A stretch of 64,000 bases of DNA from Cyathus striatus (Eukaryota; Basidiomycota; Agaricomycetes; Agaricales; Nidulariaceae): positions 1,550,001 to 1,614,000 of the forward strand of contig JAOVFP010000019.1 of the NCBI GenBank assembly GCA_025738555.1. The letters run 5' to 3'. Below, piece by piece: positions 45,651 through 57,686 of the stretch. The notes beneath the pieces are model-generated. The model was not told the origin of the DNA. It searched no databases and saw nothing but the letters and a program-made list of their open reading frames with translations. The position numbers were made by a program, and so were the translations under genes. Numbering within the stretch: the stretch's first letter is position 1; each line of letters starts with the position of its first letter.

Positions 45651-46752
45651 GTGTGCCATTTCGTTCTTGGTGAGTTGGATTAGGCTGATATGAGCGGGTA
45701 GGGAGTGTGTGGAAGGAAGGGTGTGGAAGTGGATAATGTGTGTTGGACTGTTACTTTAGTGGTTGGTGGTCCGACGGTTGAGCTCGTGTGGGTGGCTGTT
45801 TGGTATCAACGGCGGAGATAAATATGATCATGAAACCTCAAAGGCCTCAAGTGGTAAGTATTCTTCGTAGTTCCTTCTGTCAGTCCGAACTCAATTAAGT
45901 GAGGTTATTAAAGAAGGTACTTACATTTTTAGACATTTTTGGATGTATGTAACCTTGATAATTAGCTTCAAATATGTACTTATCTTAAAAACCACTCTCG
46001 TAAATTATACGCCGAAGCATAAAGAAACTTCAACGTTAACATTTATCGGAATGCAAAAAGAGTAAATGGTGCAAATGGTGTACTATTAAATGTGTCCCTT
46101 CAATCAAATAATAATACTATTTGACAACTACGTGGTCTTTCCCTTCAGTTCGCAAATTGCATGTTTAAAACCACGAATCATATCCTTCATACACCTGGAA
46201 GAATGGATTCACCATTAGCACTTTTACTCCATCGTGAGTAATATATCTTATCCGCCCACACAATAGGCTATCTTTACCGAACAGTGGCATATGGGCGACA
46301 TACATTTGTAGCTCAGTGACAGAAAAATGCACCGAGCGAGCCCGGTGACCTACTACAAGGCGACGATTTGAATTTGCACAGCAACGCATTCCCGTAAGAA
46401 CCATTTTGCACGCTTATCGGCAACATATAACACCCGCTGTGCAAAAGTGGAGCTAACTAAGCGCCCTGCATCATAACCTGCAAGCGCCCCGGCCTCGTAG
46501 GTAAAAGCAGCCTCCTTATGCATCGGACGACTTGCAATCCTCCCATAAGTGGTAAGTACTACTTAAGTGGATTATGAATCGGGCCTGACGAAAAGGAAAA
46601 GAAAACTTCGCATGCGAACCAGAACCGTGAAGATAACGGAGAGATAAATGGCCGTACCAACACTTGCTCGGTCTGGCGGTGGACAGGTATAGTCTATTTA
46701 TGGTACTTAGTATTTGGCAGCGGCTTCGTGTGAACATGTGGCAATGAGACGC
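45651..46752. other. no gene; third TRM44-like scrap
   Basis: Around 46440-46560 the minus strand resembles the segment between ILRSE and CTFY of the two TRM44-like copies (LQVVRCIRRLLLPTR versus LQIVRCVRGRLLL). The rest is AT-rich with no gene recognised. Confidence 0.35.
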
Positions 46753-47257
46753 GTTACACTCTGTAAAAACGGAAATTTGGTCAGGGCATCGCCAGGTCAT
46801 GTCTAGCTCTGAAACACGACATTTTGGCATGGGTTGAGCATGAATGATCTACAAATGCATTGTAAATGCCTACAGCGTGCTGATTACATATCGTAGTTCC
46901 AATTTCATCACTACATTGTACACATATCATTTAAATTGAATCTAGTTAGATAGGATCGTTTGCAGTACACATTAATATCTATGTGCGAAGTATCACAAAC
47001 AGAAAGTAAAAATTAAACAGTCTAGATGTTTTTTTATGCACACATTTGCACTTTTGGTGTCACATTTTCGTGACAGAAGCACGCAAATCGTGACACTCTG
47101 GAAGTATGCTTCAGACAAGCACAGCTCCTTTGTGTGGTCATTTGCAGGTCATTTTAAGATCATTTATCCTTAATCCGTGCCAAGATGTCGTGTTTCAGAG
47201 CTAGACATGACCTGGTGATGCCCTGACCAAGATTTCCGTTTTTACAGAGCGTTACAC
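46753..47257. repeat. ~78-bp inverted repeat with ~350-bp loop
   Basis: 46753-46830 and 47177-47257 are reverse complements with few differences (CTCTGTAAAAACGG, TCATGTCTAGCTCTGAAACA, CGACAT). No target duplication could be fixed, so this is a foldback element or MITE of unclear type. Confidence 0.6.
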
Positions 47258-48863
47258 ATGAACGTTTGAACCCTGAGCATTGCCTGAGCGTGCTCACACC
47301 TACACCTGATCTTTGCTTGTTATATGAAACCATGTATTCATTCGTCAGATACATTTTCATATTTAAAGAGTATAGCAAATGTATAGCTTGGATTAGAGAA
47401 GAAAGAACGATCGAATGTCCCAATTAACAATATCAGATATGACTAGCCGATGGTCATTCAATATTCATGTGGTACTTACTGAAGACGATGATTTGCGCTG
47501 GAAGGTACGAATTCAATACCTTTGTAACCGGATAATGTTAATACGTAAGTACATCGTGTTGATATACTAGTCAGTTGCTACGTGATAGTGCACTTATTTC
47601 CTTTATGGAAAGCAGATGTATGTTCGTTGTGGGAGCTCGAAGTCGTTTGTGGAGGCTATCTCATGTGTAGCGACAGTAGAGGGGCCATACGAAGACGTTA
47701 ATGTGTCAAAATTGCCAACACAGCACGGGGTTCAAATTGAGCGGCCTCGTGAGTCATGACTTAACTTATCACATTATATGATGACATTCGTTATTGTATG
47801 CTCGCTTTAATCGATCGACAGATTTGTATACCTTCACAGATTTCACTCGGCTAGGATCCATTATACTGTCTCACATCATTTCCTCATTTATTCATCCCAG
47901 AAAGCTTTGGTACCGGTGGAAGTCTACGTCCATCGATATACTTAGTATATCAAACAATCTCCTGTTATTCTTGTTATCTATAAATATTCCGATAAAATCT
48001 TAGAACCGCTGCATTGACACTTAGAGCGCCGTCTTAGCGCCGTAACTACACATCGCTTCACAGCACTGAGGCACAACATTCCAACTGCGTCACTAAAGTA
48101 AATGTGGCTTCACCGCCACGTTACTGCACTCTTCGGCAACAAAAGATGCCCGTTTGTGGTGGCTGCGATCCAGAATGGGTGTGTAATCACTGTAGTGTGA
48201 TGAAATAAGTCTTCGTTCGATTACAGTTCATGCACCCAGTGAAAAGTCAGTCCAGCTGGATCGAGTGAAGAGCGGACTGAAAACGAGCCGTACCGAGCAG
48301 ATCTGGCTAAGTAATACCAGCAACTCCGGTATGATTTTTTTCAAATGCTCAATTCAATCAAGCCCAGTCAAGCTAAGTGAGTCTCATAAGATAAATATAG
48401 ATGTCCTCTTTAATTGCTACTTTACAGGCATAATGTTCAAAACCATCGAGTATCATCAAGCAAAATCAAGTGATATTAAGCCAAATCGAGCTATACAGAG
48501 CACTCTATGGCTACTGTCGCTCGACTCCTCTCTCTATCGTAAATCGAGCGCTATTGAACATCAACAAGCCTCCTCAAGCTCCTGCATCTCCCTTTCTCTC
48601 CCTAGATTGCTCCATTCGCCCTTTCCTCCCCTCGATTGCTCTGTTCCCCCTCCCTCCCTCAACCACTCTATTCCTTTCTCTCGTCCTCTCCCCCACCCTC
48701 TCGCCGCCCACCACTGTCGCCCACACTAAAACATATTTGGCTCGATAAAAGTTGTACCAAAGTCCTGATAACATAAATAATTAGGGGATAGAATGAACAT
48801 GGCAATAAAATTCGACTTACGCATGCATGATAGGCCAAGCATTGTGTAAGCACTGCATCACAG
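47258..48863. other. no gene seen
   Basis: AT-rich DNA, then a C/T-rich stretch at about 48570-48720 that opens overlapping low-complexity frames on both strands. No recognisable product. Confidence 0.5.
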
Positions 48864-49575
48864 TAGTGTTGCCGCCGCTCAGCTCAGCTCAGCTCCCGCT
48901 CGGCTCAGCACCGCTTACTGTCCCTATAGGATAAAGAGCTGAGCTGAGCAAAATGGAATAGCTCAGCTCTCCTCGGCTCAGTGAGCTGAGCTACTCGAGC
49001 GGCCGCTCAGGCACCTATATTACAAATAGATAAGTACAAATGAATTTTGGTACATATTTAAACTGGAATTAAGTGTTTACTCATCCAGAAGAGACTGAAT
49101 AGCAATGTCTATATCCTCAGCTGCTGCAAACTAATTCGCATTTTCCATATCCAATTCAAGCATCTGCTCCTCCTTACTTACATAGTCCCTCTATAAAGTT
49201 AAGTGCACACCCAGATCGTATGCAGAATTTGAGCATTTGTAATGGCTCCATGATCTTGGGTAAAATTTGATTGTGTCATCGTCTCTTTCCCTGATGGGAA
49301 AACACGTTCACATGGAACTGAAGCGAGTTATCACTGTCAGTGTCTGACTGAAATGTGGTTAGGGTTTTGTCTCATTTTAATTTCCGACATTATATAACTA
49401 TGTTCCCACAAATGCCCAGGAGCGGTTAGCTCAAGCTCGCTCGGAGCTGTCAGCTCAGCTCAAGATTCAGAGCCAGTCAGCAGGAGCCATGAGCGAATAA
49501 CGACCGCTCAGCTCAGTGAGCTGACAGCTCCGCTTAGCGGCTCAGCGGCTCCGAGCTGAGCCAGCGGCAACACTA
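48864..49575. mobile_element. hAT-like non-autonomous element, 712 bp
   Basis: The terminal inverted repeats share TAGTGTTGCCGC (48864-48875 and 49564-49575). A perfect 8-bp target duplication, CATCACAG, flanks it at 48856-48863 and 49576-49583. Both ends are dense in GAGCTGAGC/GCTCAGCTC motifs over about 150 bp (48875-49015 and 49425-49560), giving strong local palindromes. Eight-bp duplications and iterated subterminal motifs fit hAT. The AT-rich middle has no coding frame. Confidence 0.85.
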
Positions 49576-49583
49576 CATCACAG

Positions 49584-50700
49584 ACAATCATAGAGCAAGG
49601 AATGCTAACCTGTATAGAGAAGTAAGGTACAGTGTGAATGAAATGTCTCAAACAAACCTTATCTTCGTTTTAGTCAAATTAAGGAGTGGTACGTATATCA
49701 ATACTAGTAAGTTACAATCTGAAGGAGCGTACCTCAGCATCATTAAACCATGAACGCCACATAAATGCGCTCCGTTACATTGAAATGTGTTCGATAATTT
49801 GATATATCAGTGCAGTAAACCAAACTAAAGACCGCATTGGCCCATGTTGAGCGTCTGATTTGAAGCTTTGCAGTGCTTAATATGATACACCGCTACCTAC
49901 TTTCTAAGTGGACGCACGATAATGGGGGGGACCAGATCCAGTGAAGAGGGAAAATATGTGGAGAGAGTCAGGGTGGGGAGGGAGGGGGAGGGGGGGAAGA
50001 GACTCTAGAAACTAAAGTACATAGTTTCACTTCAGTTAGACTTATACGTTGCACATTGCCCAGTAGAGTCCGTGAGCTTTACCTAAGAACAACAGTAAGG
50101 TAATTTGGAAATTTGCGGATGTCAGAGACAACATAATTATGAATTCAAAGCAAATTCTAACTCTCGTACAGAAAAGTATACACTAGTGGCTCGATAGCGC
50201 TTGATCAGCTTGACTCGGCTCACTCTCGTTCGTTCTCGCCAGACCGACTTTTCACCGGGATCATTCATGTTGGAGCCGGCTTTGGCGCTGGTCAATGCAG
50301 AACACACTAGGCAACGGTTGGTGCGGAGATCTGACATTGATTCCTTAAAGTCGAAACCAAATGAAGTGAACTTCGACTTTTCTTTAGCCGGCGGACTCGT
50401 ACAAACTCCACAGGTCCGAGTCCGCTGGTGTTAGCTGACCGTGATGTCGAGCTTATTTGCAACTTGAATGGATTTTAGGTGTGATTAGAGCTCATATCAT
50501 TGTAAACAATCATACATACACCCCGCCCATAAATATGGGGAAACCTTCAGTAACTCGACCCCAGCCCAGTGGAACACACTTCCAAGTTCTCGTACCTTCA
50601 AACATACACCAGCTCCAACCTCAATCCACTTCCTTGTCACTGTCATCTCCACTCGGACGGAGTATAACACACATATACAATCTCCTCGCTAGAACTCAAA
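49584..50700. other. no gene; G-rich tract
   Basis: A G-rich run (GGGTGGGGAGGGAGGGGGAG and more, 49971-49996) could form a G-quadruplex. The promoter side of the gene at 50701 must lie at the right end. No gene recognised. Confidence 0.45.
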
Positions 50701-51809
50701 ATGACAGCCATTAACGATTCTACTGCACAGGGAGAACCTGTGGACAAAAAATTGACCACTCTTTCCAAAGCCTTGGACATTTCAGTGGGAATGCTTCAGA
50801 TACTAGAATTTGCATCTCGATTCTCCCCTCTACCATGTGTGAGAGAAGTTTCAGAATTGAGTTTGTCCTTGTTGAATGCCGTAGTGGTAAGTCCTGAACT
50901 TAGCCTTCTTATAGAATCATTTCTGATAGCTAGCATGTATCACTAGTTGACTAATCAAAATAAAGATACCTTCATAGGAATGGCAAAGGATGCCTGTACT
51001 ATAATATACACGATCACCGAGGCCCTGAGCAGAACTGATGATAAGGAAATCAGTGACACTGACAGAGAATCGAGGTTGAAACAAGACGTAAAATCGTTGA
51101 CCGAGTATGTTACACATCTCCTAAGTCAGGTGACAAACGTGACTGATTTACATCATTTAGTACCTTAGTTGAAATTAAAAAACTTGCCAATAAGGAAGCC
51201 AAACGATGGTGGATTTCACGTTTCTTCCTACAGACATATGATTTGAAGAAGATCGATCAGTATAAATCTAAATTAAGTAAAGCTATTGAGCTTTTTGGGG
51301 TACGAGATCATTGTTTTTACATTCTTGCTACAACCATTTCTTAAACGCGCTGATTTTCACAGTTAAAATCTACCATCGACATGAGAGGAAACATAAGCCT
51401 GATCTTGGACTTGCTACGCGACATAACCGGCATCTTACAAGGAGATATCACATCAACTAAAGGTGCCATATCCAAGAAAGCTCGACCTGACGCCGACCAC
51501 AACGGCAAGGTCACCTATAAGGCTACCGTGCTTGAACAAGCTGAATATGATGACTTACAAGTCGAAGGCGATATTAACAATTCTGCGGGACCTAACCGGT
51601 CGGAGCTGCTTGATATGGTGGCGAAGAAAATCATCACTCCCGAAGAATCCGCCATGTTGTACGAGTCCATGCTGAATGCTGAAGGTGCCAATATCTCGTC
51701 TATCACTGCGGAGGTAGGCACTGGTATGAAAGGGAAGAAATTCTTTGCCAAAAGTATTAACAATGGAACACATGTCAGCTTCTTTTTCTCGTCGTTATGC
51801 CTGCTTTAA
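50701..51809 (+). CDS. MLKL-like N-terminal-domain protein with C-terminal module, 309 aa
   Basis: Four exons join in frame: 50701-50886, 50947-51104, 51161-51299 and 51363-51809. Residues about 20-180 read as a four-helix bundle of the type found at the N-termini of agaricomycete STAND/NLR-like proteins and related to the MLKL N-terminal domain. Cues are LPCVREVSELSLSLLNAV, the AKDACTIIYTITEAL helix, EIKKLANKEAKRWWISRFF, and IDQYKSKLSKAIELFG. Relatives usually continue into a NACHT or repeat domain; here a different ~110-residue module follows (VTYKATVLEQ, LQVEGDINNSA, LLDMVAKKIITPEE). It resembles the 7.3-kb gene and the broken copy at 52.4 kb. A cell-death or signalling-adaptor role is possible only by family analogy. 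The last residues may belong to an unspliced intron. Confidence 0.6.
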
Positions 51810-52439
51810 TCTGACTCAGTGCGTGCGTGTCTGACAGCATCGGAAATAAATCTCCGCCTCTGAAAGTCATTTGATGGATACATACATGTGCCTATTAGTA
51901 TTACTGCCTCTTTGCTTCCGTATTATGTTTGTATACAAAAACGATGAATTGATTGGAAGACTCGCTTCATGTTGTGTAAGCATTGTATCGAGTACGTTAC
52001 CCTTGTGGTTTGCCCGTTTATCTCGCATGTGATATGATATTATTAGAGAATTATTCACCGGCTTGTCTTCTAATTAAAAACATTCATCTGATCAAATAGT
52101 GCTGCACGTCACACGAAGTCCAGAAACTGATAGTGTGATAGGATTTGAAGCAGTGAATTACAATCGGATATGGGCGATTTACATATTTATAGACATAGAA
52201 CGCATCATGCAGACACGTTCATGGTTTCCTCATAAATTCGAGAAGCTAAATATTTGGACGAATGATGAAACCCAGTGCTTTATCATGAATGCCCTATGCC
52301 CCAAACTTACTAGACTATGCTACATCATGTTATACCACCGTCTAGGAAGAAGACTGTTCGTTTCACATAAATGCACGATCGTGCTGTGCAAGTTTATCGC
52401 CATAAAACAACTCTCCTTCTTTGAAATAAGTCGAAATTC
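51810..52439. other. spacer between module gene and its partial duplicate
   Basis: A frame beginning near 52099 has no recognised content until it meets the duplicated module. AT-rich otherwise. Confidence 0.4.
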
Positions 52440-52790
52440 ATCATGTCAAATTTCTTCGGATCCTCGACCACTCCCGCAGCCCCCGCCCACGATGGGAGGG
52501 TCACGTACAAGTCAACGGTATTCGAACATTCTGAATATTAGAAGCTACGGGTTAATGGAGATGTCAACAACGACGCAGGCCCAATCGATCAGAGTTGCTT
52601 GATCTGGTGGCTAAAAAGATCATCACCCCGCAGGAGTTCACAATGATGTACGAGGCGATGATGAAAACTGAAGGTTCCAACATTTCGTTGGTCACTGCAG
52701 ACGTTGGTAGCGGTATGAAGGGAGAGGAGTTTTATGCGAAGAATATCAATAATAACTCGAATGGAAAAGTCTGTTTACCTTTAATGTTCA
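52440..52790 (+). pseudogene. broken partial duplicate of the C-terminal module
   Basis: From about 52491 the plus strand reads DGRVTYKSTVFEHSEY, then a TAG (52539-52541), then KLRVNGDVNNDAGP, closely matching NGKVTYKATVLEQAEYDDLQ and VEGDINNSAGP of the 50.7-kb gene. A one-base deletion is then needed to reach LLDLVAKKIITPQEFTMMYE and ADVGSGMKGEEFYAKNINN, which match its C-terminus. The MLKL-like part is absent. It is a degraded tandem duplicate of the last exon only. Confidence 0.75.
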
Positions 52791-52864
52791 ATATCGTGAG
52801 ATTTAATGCTGATTTGTGTTTTAGTCGAGAAAATGAATATAGTTATTCATATTCAGCCGGTTAA

Positions 52865-53879
52865 CGTGCTATTGATACCAGTCAGCGCCGTTTGATTACG
52901 ATTCGGCTAGCATTATAATCTATGATATTCAGTGATATCCCACAAACAGAGTCCATTTTTACATTTCACCAAACATTTTGTAATTGCTGTAATGTTTATG
53001 CTTCTACTTTTCTATATGTTATTCTAAAATCCAGAAATATTCCTCAATCACATTTTCGTGCATTATGGGAACGTATATATATTGAGATTTGCTAATGTAC
53101 AACATTAAAATGGTAAACCAATCAAAGAACTGAATGAACGAGGACCTAAAAATCGATAACGAGAACGTAAAACGTACCCCTAGAAGCAACGAAGTTGAAA
53201 TAAAAGCTAAGTGAATGAGAATGACACAGTACGAGAAACCCGTAAATCAACAAAGCCCAGAGGGAGTAAGAATAGAATGGCAATAGATAAGGGTATGAAG
53301 CATACGAAGAAGGGAAGGTGCGTCGAACGTGCTACGCGGGAAATAGGAGTGAACTATAGCAGTTTGCGTAACACCCATAAGAAACGGGAACGCGAGGCAT
53401 TGTAGACATAGTGCCAAGAGGGACTAAGAAATGAAGCGTGACATGTGAATGAGCACACATAGAGAATGAAGCCAAGGAAGGAGAAAAGGTCCAAAGGAGG
53501 GGCAATATTGAACAAATAAGTACGCACTGCGCAAGAAGAACGGTTGAATGCAACGAATAAACACCAGGTCGATTGTAGAGAGCAACTAACATCGAGAGAC
53601 GAAAGTGCAAAGGTGAACGGGCAGAAACCCTAACCTTAACTCAGTATATAACGTCGAAAAGTACCCCGGTAGAGCAGAGGGATAACAAGGCGGGATAACA
53701 CGGCCGGAACAGCGGGAGAAAGAAACAGAAAAAGAAAGAAGGACGTACACTAGATCCAGAAACCATCCTGGTGGACGGGTCCATGTCCTCCGCAGTGCCT
53801 TTACCCCTGTATAATCGTACACTCCTACTTGTTGGTCATATCCAGGTGTGGAGAAGGTGCCTTTATAAAGAAGCATGCT
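52865..53879. other. no gene seen
   Basis: AT-rich, then A/G-rich sequence with short low-complexity frames on both strands. Nothing recognised. Confidence 0.45.
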
Positions 53880-54350
53880 GAGGGGTGGTAATACGGCAAC
53901 TCTCTGCCCTCTTCCATAACAAGCGTGCGAACCACCACGCACACTCCCTCCTGCCCCTCAGCCGCATAGAAAGTGCAAAACTGCTCTAGCGCCCCGTCCT
54001 GCACAGCCTCCTAAGTAAAAGTCGCCCCCTTACACACCGTACGATTTGCAATTATTCGATGCGCAGTACTTCCTTCTGAAACTCCTGCACAGTGGATTCG
54101 GATTCCTAGAGAATTTCAGACCGCAGAATTAAGGTAGAGCTGTACTCTGACCATTTTATCAGTTCAAACCACAAAAAAGAAGGGAGAGACAAACCAGTTC
54201 GATGGGAAACTACGCAATGCATGATATCGGCGGCCTGCCATTGCCAGCAACCATGGCATGGTGTCGAGAGGGTGGGCGAGCGTAAAGGTGGAAGGTCAGA
54301 CGGGGTGTAGAATGCCGGCGTGAATTTGGGGCGGGGTGGTGTGCTTATTT
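53880..54350 (-). pseudogene. TRM44-like pseudogene, copy 2 (5' part only)
   Basis: The minus strand gives FTPAFYTPSDLPPLRSP, EYSSTLILRSEIL followed by a stop, then ALEQFCTFYAAEG and VCVVVRTLVMEEGRELPYYHPSA. Nucleotide similarity to copy 1 is high through this whole part (for example GGCAACTCTCTGCCC and CCCCTCAGCCGCATAGAA on the plus strand). Similarity stops at 53880, just after YHPSA, so the catalytic half is missing. Stops and frame changes show it is dead. The two copies run in the same orientation about 8.5 kb apart. Confidence 0.5.
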
Positions 54351-54554
54351 CGTTGAACTGGCTTGTGTTGCGTTGAACGTTGAAGTAGGGGTTAGACTGT
54401 TGGTGGCATGGTGCTCGGTTGAGCGTTCGGTTGGAAAATCTCGACTCGATTTGGTGTGGGTTGTTTGGTATTAACATTGAGGATAAATATGTGACCCAAC
54501 ATGACTGCTTGACCTGCAGGAGGACCCCCGAAAATCTCTACCATGCTTAGATGC

Positions 54555-54700
54555 CAATCCGGACAAAAACTGGGGCCGTAGGCCCCAGAACTTTGATGCA
54601 ATCCGGACACTTTTGGGGGCTGGAGACCAACATTCTTTGATCACCTATCCGGACATTAGTGGTCAGACTTTTCGGTTGTATGATCCCTGTCCGGACAAAA
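54555..54700. repeat. cluster of four TCCGGACA motifs
   Basis: TCCGGACA occurs at about 54558, 54602, 54648 and 54692, roughly every 45 bp, all in one orientation; the core TCCGGA is palindromic. The regular spacing suggests a protein-binding array or transposon subterminal region. Confidence 0.6.
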
Positions 54701-55327
54701 ATGACCCAGTAGGTGACATCAATATTACTTAATTTTTGCCACACCGCTGCAAAAATTTCCGGTCATTGGTTTTATCTGTATCAGTCTGTATCTCACCATC
54801 TCCGAAAACCCTCTTTGCACTTTCCTTCAAATGGACGTCCACGGGGACTGAACTGATATTAGAGTAGTAAATATGACACTGCTATCTAACACTCCGAGCC
54901 CTGCCACCCGGAGCTTGGGCAAGCCGCTCTTCAACTCAATGAAATTACTAGGTTTTCATATTCATTTTTTCAGGCTATGTTGGATTTCTCATTCTTTGTC
55001 TGAGCACAGTCATTTAACTCCATCGTACTGTACAGCATTTAGGTCCTTTCGTTACATATAAATTATTATATCTACTCTACCGCAATTCAATACCCTGTCT
55101 CTCATACTCGACCTGAAGTTCCGTATTTCATCCTCAGCTTGTGAAGTGTTCGTTACCATTACTGTACCTATCTTGCAGTTCCCTTTGACATTTCACATCC
55201 TCTATCCAAAATCTAAATCACTAACACTTATTTTGTCTTAGAAATCACCCGCTAGAAACCACTCACTTGCTATTCATCGCCACTTTGGATCACTAACTCA
55301 AAGTCTCGAACACATCTCTTTGATATT
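54701..55327. other. upstream region of the Ulp1-like gene
   Basis: Pyrimidine-rich near 55080-55320, with no gene recognised. It probably contains the promoter of the peptidase gene. Confidence 0.4.
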
Positions 55328-57686
55328 ATGCAATTTGCTATGGACAACAATTGTATTACAATTGATGAAGATTATCGAGAATTTCGTGAATCCGACTGGA
55401 TTAATTGCGGAAAGCCATTTCCGGCTTCAAATGTGCCAGACTTCATTGTCAAAGCCATTGAACACAAGCTGGCTATTCCTTTAGAAGCTAAGAAGGAGCT
55501 TCTTTTATGCAATACAGCTTCAGTCCATGATCTTCTCGCTTTTTCGGTCCCTATACAATCAAGTGAATTGCTGTTGTACAACCCATCTGACTGCTACAGC
55601 AATAGTCTTCCTTCGACCAACCCCAGTATTATTTTTAAACACCCAATCCCTCCCCCGGAACAACTTTCTCAGTTGAAGAAGGCCTTTGGTCCTGCATGGT
55701 TTGGTGGCTGTCAATCATTGGTGGACCAACGTTTTGGAGGAAAAGAGCATTTTCCACTATGGGTACTTACACTGTGGCAAGAAATGGTGCGCATTCGAGA
55801 TGGCCAGAAACTTTGGAAGCAGAGCACAGACTGGTGTCATAATGAAGGCGAGCGTTGCCGGAAACGAAACGATCTTATAACTGCTGTATTGCTTGAAAAG
55901 GTTCATAAAATATTGTCCAAGCTCCCATGGAATGCTCAAATGGACTTTGAAAATGGAAATACACGCACTTTACAACTAACATTCTTCTTGGGCACACGAT
56001 GGTTGATGGATGACCATATAAACATGATGGTTAAAGTTATATCAGAGGATCTGGCTATTAAAGAGGCGGCAGGAAGTATTCAACTGAATCAATCAGTGAT
56101 TGCACCACTAACATTCGCTAATGATATAATGGCTATTAACAGAAAGCTTAAACTTTCTGCAAGGTCTTTTTCTCGTACAATAATTACACAGTACCAGTGC
56201 CTTATAAACGAGAAAAAAATATTGAAGCTTTACTTCCCTCTTAATGTTAATGAAGACCATTGGATTGCCGGAGAAATCGACTTCACAAACAACACTATAA
56301 CATATGGTAAGTTATTCACACTCGTAAAAGTCAATTCTAATAAAAATGCTAGGTGATTCAAATGGAAGTCATGACTGCATACCTGAGCGGTTTGATCTAT
56401 ATATTTCGAAGTGGCTCAAGTATGCATTTGGACGTAAATTTAGAAGTAGAGGAAATAAGCTTCCACATACACGTCAGGATGATGAGTATTCCTGTGGAAT
56501 AATTGCTGCAAATACCATTGATACGCCTTAAAACTATTTAATGGTTAAATCTCCCTATTTGTCATATAATATTAGCACTCAGTATTAGTAATGCACAGCA
56601 TGAGTACAAGGGTTGGGATGAGTCCTGAGTTGCCAATCAAAGTGTTCTATTTTGAATACATTACTAAGGGAATGGGACATCTGAGAGCTGGGGTTGAGTC
56701 CTGCACTGCCAGCAGAAATATCTATTTGATATATACTAAAGGAATAATACAAGATGTGTAATATCTAACTACTAGTGTCCAAAAGACTATGTACAAACAC
56801 CCAGTACTTGATTAAACCTAAGGGAACACGTTACGCGCGTTCCTGTCACGTGATCAAACGCGAGGCGTTAGAACCGTTATCTCCGAACCGGTTATTGCGG
56901 TTACGCATAGCCCGGAGCAAGTCATGTGACTTCGTACTTGTACTCCGAAATTATCCCGCTGTTTGATCTACCACATGGAATTCCACATGTATTGTTGCTC
57001 CCGCATGGTCAATATGGTAGAAATATCATTATGTCATCATATAAAGTAGTCTAGAGTAGTTCCTTTCCATATATAGGTACTGTACAGTTTTATTTGTAAA
57101 AAGATATATAAGGAGGACAGGGATGAGGAGGAAAAGCAAGCAATCCCAGGAGAAATCCTAGGCTTCTTCCACTCTAGGAGTGTAATAAATTGGAATAGAA
57201 ACGAATCTGAACAGTACTTGAACCAAGTAATTTCGCATTTGAAAGAATATTTAATCTATAGTTTCCTACCTTTATACTAGTTTATACATTATTTGTGTTT
57301 TCTCTCCCTTGAACTTAAAGCCTGTGGTTTGCGATGATTATTTGAGTATTACAATATATATTAGTAGTATTTAAATACAAATCACAAATTTGGCACATCA
57401 CCATCGAGCATAGTGTTCTTGGAATTGAACCATTAGTTGATGCTAAGCATGCATCAAGAGATCGCATAAATTGGTTTCTTCACCTTGCATCCCGCTTTCT
57501 GGATAAGGAGTCTGAAGTAAGTTTTTTAGAATGTACTTCCTGTATCAAATAGTATACTGAGTGGACTTCATTTTACAGACCCAAGTTTCTAGTAGTGTGT
57601 TCAGTTTACTTGAACAACATCCCAAATTACTTGGCCAGCTAGATGCAAACATCTTTCATCAGGAAATGCCCACATTACAAATTTAG
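55328..57686 (+). pseudogene. Ulp1/SENP-like (C48) cysteine peptidase, disrupted
   Basis: Exon 1 (55328-56306) and exon 2 (from 56353) join in frame. The C-terminal part has the C48 catalytic set in order: His in EDHWIAGEIDF, Asp in YGDSNG just after the splice, Gln in RQDDEYSCG and the nucleophile Cys in that same motif, followed by IIAANTI. Such peptidases cut SUMO-like or NEDD8-like modifiers; in mushrooms many copies are transposon passengers. The frame then ends at DTP. The expected continuation appears about 880 bp later as TIEHSVLGIEPLVDAKHASR, INWFLHLASRFLDKES and, after a 60-nt intron, FSLLEQHPKLLGQL to a stop at 57686. All catalytic residues precede the insertion, so a truncated product might still fold, but the native tail is lost. 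Confidence 0.8.
56522..57399. mobile_element. ~880-bp insertion (retroelement-like) in the Ulp1-like gene
   Basis: Splits the peptidase reading frame between ACCATTGA (56514-56521) and ACCATCGA (57400-57407), which may be an imperfect 8-bp duplication. Internally there is promoter- and polyA-like sequence (TATATAAGGAGGACAGGG near 57106, AATAAATTGGAATAG near 57184), as expected of an LTR. Clear TG...CA ends were not found, so type and exact borders are uncertain. Confidence 0.5.

Noticed and set aside
48265..48748. Overlapping plus-strand frames
   Set aside because: Driven by a C/T-rich stretch; sequence is low-complexity Ser/Pro/Leu with no family.
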